This document shows, piece after piece, positions 46,062 through 53,772 of a stretch of 64,000 nt of DNA. This DNA is from an uncultured Peptococcaceae bacterium. Its GTDB lineage: Bacteria; Bacillota; Peptococcia; Peptococcales; Peptococcaceae. The stretch lies in the NCBI GenBank assembly GCA_949743265.1, contig CATJSX010000033.1, forward strand, positions 1 to 64,000. The letters run 5' to 3'. Numbering within the stretch: the stretch's first letter is position 1; the number at the start of each line of letters is the position of its first letter. A model generated the notes under the pieces. That model was not told the origin of the DNA, ran no database searches, and saw only the letters and a program-made list of their open reading frames with translations. Made by a program: the position numbers and the translations under genes.

Positions 46062-46913
46062 CTAATGATACATTTCCATATGCCAATGATTACTTTCTGA
46101 TTCCAATCCTAAAGCGCGCATGCCATTATGATACATGACATTTTCAAGAACTTCTGAACGGAAACCACAATGATGATAATATTCAATGGCTGAACCAATG
46201 GGAACTGCTGGATAAGCAGAACCGAAAATAATCTGTTCTGGTATCATTGTATTGGCGCCATCAATAAAATCACGATGTCCTGCTCCACCGAGTAAATAAC
46301 AATCCGGGGAAACATATAAGTTTTTATGAAAATACATCAACTGACATACAGCATCCGTCCATGGCAAACAACCATGAGTTAAAATAACTTTTAATTGAGG
46401 GAATGTATCAAAAACATGAGATAACCTTTCTGGCGCAAAATGCTGTGGTCTTGTAGCATTTGAAGTGAGTACTATGCTGATATTTTCTTTCTGACATTTT
46501 TCGTAAATATAAAAAAGTGATGTATCATCAACGCACACTGCTATCGGAGACATACTGGGCTCCATATTTACTGCTGTTAATGGACCATTTATAACGTACT
46601 GTTCAATATTATTTAGCGTTTCCTCACATTGAGCATATTCTACTCCAAGCGCACCAATAAATTTGCCATTATATTTTACTATACTGCGAACAAATTCATC
46701 ATTTTTACCATCTCTATAACGATAAGGTACAAATCCTTTGGTACAGCCTACTGACTCCATTTCCTCCAATAGCATTTCCATTGACTTATGATAAACTGAT
46801 TGTTCCGGTTTCACGTGAAACATTCCAGAAAAATGTTCAACATAATTAGCATCAAATAAAAGACTATTTTCAATTCCGCCAAAAGGTGGACGCAAACGAA
46901 AATCTAAAATCAT
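46062..46913 (-). CDS. Amidohydrolase-2-fold protein with altered metal site
   Basis: 283 aa TIM-barrel protein of the amidohydrolase_2 (ACMSD/decarboxylase-like) group. The usual first-strand D-x-H-x-H is replaced by DFRLRPP and the final-strand Asp of FGSDYP by Ala (FGSAYP); only ILTHG near residue 170 keeps a ligand-type His. It may bind a ligand without the normal metal, or have a different chemistry. AAGGAGGGG precedes ATG 46913. Its coding sequence holds a parS site at 46807-46822. Neighbour of PDE4, same strand. Confidence 0.75.
   Translation of the reverse strand: MILDFRLRPPFGGIENSLLFDANYVEHFSGMFHVKPEQSVYHKSMEMLLEEMESVGCTKGFVPYRYRDGKNDEFVRSIVKYNGKFIGALGVEYAQCEETLNNIEQYVINGPLTAVNMEPSMSPIAVCVDDTSLFYIYEKCQKENISIVLTSNATRPQHFAPERLSHVFDTFPQLKVILTHGCLPWTDAVCQLMYFHKNLYVSPDCYLLGGAGHRDFIDGANTMIPEQIIFGSAYPAVPIGSAIEYYHHCGFRSEVLENVMYHNGMRALGLESESNHWHMEMYH
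46807..46822. promoter_or_regulatory. Near-perfect parS site inside a coding sequence
   Basis: GGTTTCACGTGAAACA matches the bacterial parS consensus TGTTTCACGTGAAACA at 15 of 16 bases, with a perfect 14-base palindrome at 46808-46821. It is a better match than the five sites near parA. Confidence 0.85.
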
Positions 46914-47092
46914 TTTACACCCCTCCTTAGTCACAAATTATTGACCATAACCACATAAAACAAAATAAGCAATCTATTTTTGAAAAACATTTGCAGAAGC
47001 AGTTTAAAAAACTACCCCTGCATTTAGCTATCGTTATTCTTATCATAACAGCAACTATGTTCAATTGGTCATATTTTTCTTCATTGAACAAA

Positions 47093-49135
47093 TTACAATT
47101 CTTCATCTAAAATTTGATATATGGGCGCTCCTTCACATTGCGCTGGAAATCTTACGCCTGCCAAAACGGCCACCGTAGGCGCTAAATCAATCTGTCTGAT
47201 CCAACGTTCTGTCGTATAACCCTCTTTAATACCTTTACCTGCGGCAATAAAGATAGGCGACAAACTGGTTTCGCAATCACCATAAGCTGTAGCTAAACCA
47301 TCAGCATGGTCAATATTATATCCTTCAGCAATCCAGTAACAAATATCGCCACATTCTGGTCCGCCATAGCCTAAAAGAACAGCGTCTTTATTGCGTAATG
47401 CCAAGGCAACGACACGTTTTCCTGTTTTTTTATCTTTATAGCCATATAAATCAGTCATAATTTGTTCTTCTAATTCATATTTATCCGCTGGTTCAACGCA
47501 GCCATGAGGATTTCTACCTTTCAAATTGATATAAATATTACATTCTCTATTAGCAACAGCTTTTGTTTTTTCCCAATCAATTTCCCGCAACTGCTTGCCA
47601 TTTTCATCAACTTTCAAAACAGTATAACCCAGTTCTTGCATAACGCCAACATTAACGCCTTGTGGATCACCGAGCATTGGTGGACGATGAGCTGGACAAA
47701 CTTGTGCATGGTCAGAAGTAATAATAATAGTCCAACCATCATCTAAATAATGTAAAAAACTACCCAAATATCTATCAATCTGTAAATAAATATCATCCAT
47801 AAATTTCTGATACTGCTCTTCATCTTTAGCACCAAATTCTATATCATAGTCCTTATCGCCTTTGGTCATAAAGCGTATAAATCTATGCTCTTGCATATCA
47901 ATGCTGTGACAATGAGAAAAAACAGCCTGTACGCCTTTTTGATCAATCAAATAATGAATGGCAGCACTTTGCCAATCAACAACGATATTCCAATTGTCCA
48001 ACATACAATCGGTAACAATTTTGGAATCATGATTGCCAACATAAGAACTTGGCGCAATATAACCGACATTTTCGGCAATATCATAGAAAATATTGCTTGG
48101 TGAAAAAATATAATCAGCATGCATATCTGTAGCACTAGAAATATATATCTCCAAGTGATTGCCATCTTTGGCAAGAGATAGCAATTTCATATTGTAATTG
48201 GCATCTTTATATTCCCCGTCACCAACAACCGCTTGCTCATGAATTTGAGATTTAATTTTGCCTTCTTCCAATATGGCAAAAGGTTCTGCTGTTTTTTTAT
48301 TTTTATAAAGGACAACACGCTCATAAATGCCTTGTTCATTTGGTAAAACTAAGCCGCAACGACGAATTAAACCTTTTGATAATAATAGTGTAAATTCTTT
48401 TGCGCCTTCTGGCACAGTAATTGCCCAATTTTTCGGTTCCGTTATGGGTGATAATGCTACTGAAAGCAAATCTGGTGCGCAAGCAGCATTTAATCCATCT
48501 AAAAAATCAATGATCATATTGGTTTTTTCACGTACATCTTTAACAAGATCGGAAGAAGACGGTTTCGCAATGCAATCTTCCGGTTTAACAATGCACGCTT
48601 TATCCAAATCAGCTGTTGCGGAAGGAGCAAAAGCGGCACTCTCAATTTTTACATCAGCCACTACCATAAATTCATCAGCAACTGTCGCCGCACCCATACC
48701 TAATCCTCCGGGCGTAGAGCCGTCGCAAACAATTAAATTTTCACTGTCACTGGTTGGCGGCCAAGAATTTCCCGGCCAATGGAATACTGCCGTCTTAATG
48801 CCAGCTTCTGCAAAAATATTCCAAATAGGTTCTGCTTTGCAATTATGCGAATCAAAATTGCCAATAATTTTATCTAAATCACTGCCCTGACGATTATAAC
48901 CAGTAATACCATGAACGTTAGCATAACAGCCCGTCGACAGCGTAGTCCACATTGGTGGTGTAACAGTAGGATGTCCTCCCAGCATAACCAAGTCTTCACG
49001 ACAAGCGCCTCTATCAATATATTTTTGTAAGTTAGGCATTTTCCCTTCACGCAACATTTTTTTGCTGTATCTTGGATCTAAACCATCTACCCCCAATACT
49101 AAAATTTTGTCATTATAACCTGACGTTCTTTTCAT
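47093..49135 (-). CDS. Alkaline-phosphatase-superfamily phosphodiesterase, paralogue 4 (PDE4)
   Basis: 680 aa. Asp17 (LGVDGLDP), Thr59 (TVTPPMW), D-x-x-x-H in HSIDMQEH, Asp-His in ITSDHAQ, and the C-terminal His in NIDHADGLAT (HA rather than HG). Lid segment LGDPQGVN and the beta-rich insertion (PEGAKEFTLLLSKGLIRRCGL) present. Most like PDE5. AGGAGAG precedes the ATG. Follows T4 by 117 nt and precedes the amidohydrolase-fold gene on the same strand. Confidence 0.85.
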   Translation of the reverse strand: MKRTSGYNDKILVLGVDGLDPRYSKKMLREGKMPNLQKYIDRGACREDLVMLGGHPTVTPPMWTTLSTGCYANVHGITGYNRQGSDLDKIIGNFDSHNCKAEPIWNIFAEAGIKTAVFHWPGNSWPPTSDSENLIVCDGSTPGGLGMGAATVADEFMVVADVKIESAAFAPSATADLDKACIVKPEDCIAKPSSSDLVKDVREKTNMIIDFLDGLNAACAPDLLSVALSPITEPKNWAITVPEGAKEFTLLLSKGLIRRCGLVLPNEQGIYERVVLYKNKKTAEPFAILEEGKIKSQIHEQAVVGDGEYKDANYNMKLLSLAKDGNHLEIYISSATDMHADYIFSPSNIFYDIAENVGYIAPSSYVGNHDSKIVTDCMLDNWNIVVDWQSAAIHYLIDQKGVQAVFSHCHSIDMQEHRFIRFMTKGDKDYDIEFGAKDEEQYQKFMDDIYLQIDRYLGSFLHYLDDGWTIIITSDHAQVCPAHRPPMLGDPQGVNVGVMQELGYTVLKVDENGKQLREIDWEKTKAVANRECNIYINLKGRNPHGCVEPADKYELEEQIMTDLYGYKDKKTGKRVVALALRNKDAVLLGYGGPECGDICYWIAEGYNIDHADGLATAYGDCETSLSPIFIAAGKGIKEGYTTERWIRQIDLAPTVAVLAGVRFPAQCEGAPIYQILDEEL

Positions 49136-49252
49136 AAAGCATCTCTCCTAATTTATTATTTATCTTATAAAAATTTAAAAAAGATAACATATCACTAAAT
49201 TTTGTCGCCTAAGGTTTGCTTTGATCAACAAATTTCTTTCTGATTTTTACAT

Positions 49253-50725
49253 CTATTGAGCAAACATTAACGCAATAGGAACGCCGATTAGAGCGCAACT
49301 AATAGCCAAACATATTGCCGCACAACTCGCATACAAATAAACTTGTTTAGAAGACATCCATTCGCTATTGCCATGAATAAATGCACCGAGTGGAGATCCT
49401 GACGGCAATATCAGACCATGATCTAAAATTATGCCAGCAAGCCCGACTAATAACGCAGGATTGACCCCTTTCATCATCATAAATGTCGTTAAGAGAGGAA
49501 TAATTAAATTCATCGCTACAATATTGGTAACACAATTAGTAAGCACTAAGCCAACGACAATAATCAATAAAGCAAGCACATAAACGCTCATATCGCCAAT
49601 AATACCGTCAACAACACTTTTGATAGTTAATGCCAAGCCTGCTTGGTCAGTTACTAATTGACCAGAAACTACTAACGCTGTTCCCATCATAAAATAAACT
49701 TGCCAGTTTACGGCGCCCTCTCGCATTGCCTGCTCAAAATCTACGAGCCGTTTTCCATTTACTGTTGTTAAACACATCATGACAACGATAAGAACAAATT
49801 TTCCAACCATTCCAATTCGATTCAGCAACAAACTTATTACGTTATCTGTAGAAAGAAAATTGGGCAATAGCATGGCTACCACTAAAAAAATAACATAAAA
49901 GAATCCCCATTTTACTTTCGTATCAAATACTGCTGTAGCTTCTACTAAATTTGATGCACTTTCTATAGAAAATTCTAACTTAATTACTTGCGTCATTATC
50001 ATAATTTTAAGTACAATAGCGCACAACGCAATAAATCCTACAGTCGTCAAAAAATTTATTGCACAAATTAAAGGAATATTATAAGCAATTCCGGGAATAG
50101 TAGCAGACATAATAGAAAGCGACATTAAAATCATACTAGAATAAGGAACCATCCCCACTGCAATTGCAGAAACAGCTGTAATAATTACCAGCACAAAAGC
50201 AGTATAGCCAGTCTTCTTTTCTGCACCTATTTTTTTAGCAACACTATAATATATGCTGAACATCAAAATCATCGTTGCAAAAGGCTGGCTGGAAAATGCA
50301 GCGCAAACCATCGTGCAGATCCATAACGACACTGCTAAATGCCATGGTGATTTGACACACCACTTGATTGACATCATTTTCACTGCCAAAAAATTTAAAA
50401 GACCGCATTTTCCCAAACCATAAACAAAAATTAACGCCCAAAAAACAACTAAAAGCATTTGCGTACTTTGTACAGCAATCATCATGCTGTCAACGGTTTG
50501 CCCAGAAACCAAAAATCCTGCCATTATAATGCCAAGCAACGACACTGGCACAACAATTCCTAACAGCCAGCCAAAAATACAGCCAAGAAATATGCCTAAC
50601 AACTGCATTCCATAAACGGTCATTTGTCCAAAGGGAGGTAAACGACCGACAATGACCATGATCAAAAAAGAAATACCTATCACTAAATAAAATTTCATCG
50701 TTTCACTCATCTTTGTATTAGACAT
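49253..50725 (-). CDS. SLC13/DASS-like anion carrier, T4
   Basis: 490 aa polytopic carrier with the PPFGQMTVYGMQLLGIFLG signature and the TNCVTNIVAMNLIIPLL substrate-loop equivalent. GAAGGTGAG precedes the ATG. First gene of the T4-PDE4-amidohydrolase-flavoprotein run and divergent from LysR4 across a 539-nt gap that also contains a 16-bp hairpin and a 9-bp inverted repeat. Confidence 0.82.
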   Translation of the reverse strand: MSNTKMSETMKFYLVIGISFLIMVIVGRLPPFGQMTVYGMQLLGIFLGCIFGWLLGIVVPVSLLGIIMAGFLVSGQTVDSMMIAVQSTQMLLVVFWALIFVYGLGKCGLLNFLAVKMMSIKWCVKSPWHLAVSLWICTMVCAAFSSQPFATMILMFSIYYSVAKKIGAEKKTGYTAFVLVIITAVSAIAVGMVPYSSMILMSLSIMSATIPGIAYNIPLICAINFLTTVGFIALCAIVLKIMIMTQVIKLEFSIESASNLVEATAVFDTKVKWGFFYVIFLVVAMLLPNFLSTDNVISLLLNRIGMVGKFVLIVVMMCLTTVNGKRLVDFEQAMREGAVNWQVYFMMGTALVVSGQLVTDQAGLALTIKSVVDGIIGDMSVYVLALLIIVVGLVLTNCVTNIVAMNLIIPLLTTFMMMKGVNPALLVGLAGIILDHGLILPSGSPLGAFIHGNSEWMSSKQVYLYASCAAICLAISCALIGVPIALMFAQ

Positions 50726-51082
50726 TATCTCACCTTCTTCTTAAACTTTAGTAATTTGAATATTATAAGATTTTTCTGTCCATAACCACTCCTTATTTTT
50801 CATCGATGCATCTTTGTTATTATTAAAATATCACATATTTTTTATTCTTCATATGAGTATTTTATTGATAACTTTTATTTTTCTTTTAAAGTTTTAGTTA
50901 AAACCCTGTTTATTGTCAATCCACAACGAAATAAAACTATACTATACTCAACGTAATATACTTTTGCAAAGAGATATATACCCATAGCTATATTGATATA
51001 TTTATTAGACTGTTTTAAGTTTCCTTTTCAGATTGATGTTATTTAGCGCTGTTTTCCAAAACCATGTATCAAAATAATCTAA

Positions 51083-51118
51083 ATCGGGGGAGCTGCTTTG
51101 ATAAGCAGTTCCCCCGAT
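51083..51118. other. Sixteen-base-pair hairpin in the T4-LysR4 gap
   Basis: ATCGGGGGAGCTGCTT with its complement (one G-U) and a 4-nt loop. Neither side has a convincing U-run. It is isolated from any gene end, so it could belong to a leader, a small RNA or a boundary element. Confidence 0.5.
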
Positions 51119-51146
51119 AAACATAAAATTTGTCTATTTATTTTTG

Positions 51147-51177
51147 ATATCGCATACCGCTTTTTCTAATGCGATAT
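51147..51177. promoter_or_regulatory. Candidate LysR operator upstream of LysR4
   Basis: Perfect 9-bp arms ATATCGCAT and ATGCGATAT with a 13-nt spacer. The CGCAT element also occurs, inverted, in the LysR1 region at 9267-9297. Confidence 0.5.
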
Positions 51178-51200
51178 AAGAATATATCTATCACGATTAT

Positions 51201-51229
51201 TTGCATTAGGTCATACTTTGCTATATAAT
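51201..51229 (+). promoter_or_regulatory. Promoter of LysR4
   Basis: TTGCAT and TATAAT with a 17-nt spacer; the expected start is about 30 nt before the ATG. Confidence 0.65.
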
Positions 51230-51264
51230 AAAACTCAACCAAATTTTAAAAGGACGGCTTAAAC

Positions 51265-52170
51265 ATGACTATTGATCAACTGAAATATTTAATCATGCTC
51301 AATCACTGTCAATCCATTACTCAAGCAGCAGAAATACTGCATATTTCTCATCAAGCGCTTTCCTCTTCAATCAAATCCTTGGAAAAAGAATTGAACACAT
51401 CTTTAATTGTTTCCACAAATCGTGGCAGCCGTCTCACCCCAAAAGGGGCGGCACTTGTTGAAATTTCTTCTAATTTTGTTCATGCATTAGATGAACTATT
51501 CCCCGCTGACGATCTTAAATCAACTTTTTCACCGATTATTGCTGTTAGTTATGTCAGTTTAACCAATTACTTAGCCAACAAAATCCGTTTATTACATTCC
51601 AAAATTGACTTAGAACCTGTTTTTTTGGAGTTTACAACCAACGAAGATATTATCAACGCTGTTTTAGCCCAGCAAGCAGAGCTTGGATTCTGCGCTATTT
51701 TTTATACAAAAGAACAAAAAAATTCTTCAATCAATAATTTCGCTATTTTAGACAAGAATTTTTCTTATCATACAGTTACTACATTGAATATTTATTGTGA
51801 GCTTGCTTCTGACCACCCTTTAGCACATTTATCTAAAATTCCTTTATCTAAATTGGCAAAATATCAGCTTAAATATTTTTATCCTAAAATAACGTCTCAA
51901 GAAATAGCAAACTCAAAATTATTGGATCATTCTTTATATCATTTTAGCAAATTTTTTAGTTCTTTTAACTATACTATTGAAAATAATCCTATGCTTTATC
52001 GTCAAGCTGTTGATGATAATCACTGCATTGGATTGGCTATTGCTGAAAATGAATACTCGCATTATGGATTAAAACGAATCCCACTAGCAGAAGACTGTGG
52101 CTTTCTCATCATTGCCTTGAGACAACAAAAAGAACAATATCATCCTTTAGAGCAAGCATTATATTATTAA
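51265..52170 (+). CDS. LysR-family regulator, LysR4
   Basis: 301 aa with an N-terminal helix-turn-helix (ITQAAEILHISHQALSSSIKSLE) and a LysR effector domain. AAAGGA precedes the ATG. It lies between the T4-PDE4 module (divergent) and the PDE5-T5 module (convergent), so it may serve one or both. Confidence 0.85.
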   Translation: MTIDQLKYLIMLNHCQSITQAAEILHISHQALSSSIKSLEKELNTSLIVSTNRGSRLTPKGAALVEISSNFVHALDELFPADDLKSTFSPIIAVSYVSLTNYLANKIRLLHSKIDLEPVFLEFTTNEDIINAVLAQQAELGFCAIFYTKEQKNSSINNFAILDKNFSYHTVTTLNIYCELASDHPLAHLSKIPLSKLAKYQLKYFYPKITSQEIANSKLLDHSLYHFSKFFSSFNYTIENNPMLYRQAVDDNHCIGLAIAENEYSHYGLKRIPLAEDCGFLIIALRQQKEQYHPLEQALYY

Positions 52171-52190
52171 ATTATCAACCAATAAAAACT

Positions 52191-52225
52191 AAAAGGCAGC
52201 TATATCAAATCAGATAGCTGCCTTC
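52191..52225. terminator. Convergent terminator of LysR4 and T5
   Basis: AAGGCAGCTAT and ATAGCTGCCTT stem between the two stop codons. Confidence 0.8.
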
Positions 52226-52239
52226 CTCATGATAACGTA

Positions 52240-53688
52240 TTAAAAAAGAATCATCTGTAAAAAGTATCCGCCAAAAGCCCCTAATATCAATAATGGTATT
52301 AAAAGCAAAAGCGATAATTTCATAAAACTGCTGGCTTTAATCCAATTCGTATAACCAAAAGCAATTAGAGAATAAAAAGAAGCGGCTGGTGTAGCAAAAG
52401 CAACATGACTCATGATAATCAATATAGAAGCCAAACCAATAGCGCTCAAATTCATTTGTGGCGCATAAATAGCAATCAAAGGAAAAAACATCAAACAACA
52501 AGCTGCATTATTTAAAAAATTAGTTAAAAATCCACAAATAATGATAATCATCATAGAAAAAACGATTGGTGACAACCCAGTTAATATCGGACCACAAATA
52601 TCGCTAAGCATGGCTTTTATGCCCGACTCATCAGCAGAAATAAACGCCAATACTGGTTGCATAGCAGCGACTGTCAGCAAAGTATCCCATGATAAGCCTT
52701 TAGCCATTTCAACCATTGTTGTCAAAGGTTCGCCTTCTGCTTTTAACCATAACATCGCCAACATTCCAATAAAACAAAAACCAATCGTTCCAAACTTCGC
52801 TAAAAATTCACGAATTGCCATCTGTGGAAAAGTAGCTTGCAAAATCATTAAAATCATCACAACAATAATAATCGTCAGGATCATTTTTTCTCGTTTATTG
52901 AAATGATTATTTTTGCTTTTAAAATTATTGGTATCAATATTAAGCAGTTGACTAAGATCAACTCTCAATAAATATTTCATCATAATAAGTCCACATAAAC
53001 AAATGAAAAGCGTCAAAACAATAGCAAATACCATATAAGTCGCAATAGGAAAAACAGCGGCAGAATCTACTGTTTTATACATTGTCATTAAAATAAGCGG
53101 CATACCACGCACAGGTATACACATTTGACCAATACAATCAGCTAAAAGCACGCCTATAAACAAAGTAGTTGACGTTTTTCCATATCTTTCTAAACCATAT
53201 TCTTCACAAAGACTGATGACAATAGGAAAAACAATAAATAAAGGAATAATCCCGCCAGCAATTAAACTAACCAGCCAAGTAGCAAACATTAAAACCCCAA
53301 AAAAGACCCATGGTCTACCTAAACAAATTTTCATACCAAGCAAACGATTCGTAATTTTTAGTGGGATTTCTGTCTGTGTCATAACCGAAAAAAGCATCAA
53401 AACGAAACAGACCTGCATTGTAATCACATTACCAAAACCAGCGCTAATCAAACCATCGGCTGTAATCAAACCAGTAAACGGTACTAAAACAAGAACCAAT
53501 AAAGCAGTTTGCAGCATATCGACAAAAACCCAACCATAAATAATCCCCAAAAAACAACCTAACGCTTTCATACCATAAGGTGTAACTGTTGAAAAAGTCG
53601 GTAAATATCCAAACCCTAAAATCAACAAAGCTACAACTAACAAATGAAAATAATGCAAGTCAACTTTTTTTGCTCTGCCTGTTTCCAT
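52240..53688 (-). CDS. SLC13/DASS-like anion carrier, T5
   Basis: 482 aa polytopic carrier with TVTPYGMKALGCFLGIIYGW and the TNFLNNAACCLMFFPL segment matching the substrate loop. AAGGAGG precedes the ATG. Follows PDE5 by 84 nt with a hairpin between. The enzyme-then-carrier order is the same as in PDE1-T1. Confidence 0.82.
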   Translation of the reverse strand: METGRAKKVDLHYFHLLVVALLILGFGYLPTFSTVTPYGMKALGCFLGIIYGWVFVDMLQTALLVLVLVPFTGLITADGLISAGFGNVITMQVCFVLMLFSVMTQTEIPLKITNRLLGMKICLGRPWVFFGVLMFATWLVSLIAGGIIPLFIVFPIVISLCEEYGLERYGKTSTTLFIGVLLADCIGQMCIPVRGMPLILMTMYKTVDSAAVFPIATYMVFAIVLTLFICLCGLIMMKYLLRVDLSQLLNIDTNNFKSKNNHFNKREKMILTIIIVVMILMILQATFPQMAIREFLAKFGTIGFCFIGMLAMLWLKAEGEPLTTMVEMAKGLSWDTLLTVAAMQPVLAFISADESGIKAMLSDICGPILTGLSPIVFSMMIIIICGFLTNFLNNAACCLMFFPLIAIYAPQMNLSAIGLASILIIMSHVAFATPAASFYSLIAFGYTNWIKASSFMKLSLLLLIPLLILGAFGGYFLQMILF

Positions 53689-53729
53689 ATTTATGCCTCC
53701 TTAAATAACATAAATAATTGCCTTTACTT

Positions 53730-53760
53730 TCAGCAAGCCAGTTCAAAACCGGCTTGCTGA
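53730..53760 (-). other. Intercistronic hairpin between PDE5 and T5
   Basis: Ten consecutive pairs (TCAGCAAGCC with GGCTTGCTGA) plus one more after a mismatch. No U-run follows on the transcribed strand, as at the PDE1-T1 junction, so it is probably not a terminator. Confidence 0.55.
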
Positions 53761-53772
53761 ATATCACTTAGA

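Noticed and set aside
48327-48890. 187-codon open frame opposite PDE4
   Set aside because: Antisense shadow of a conserved enzyme in a codon-biased gene, no ribosome site and no recognisable protein features.
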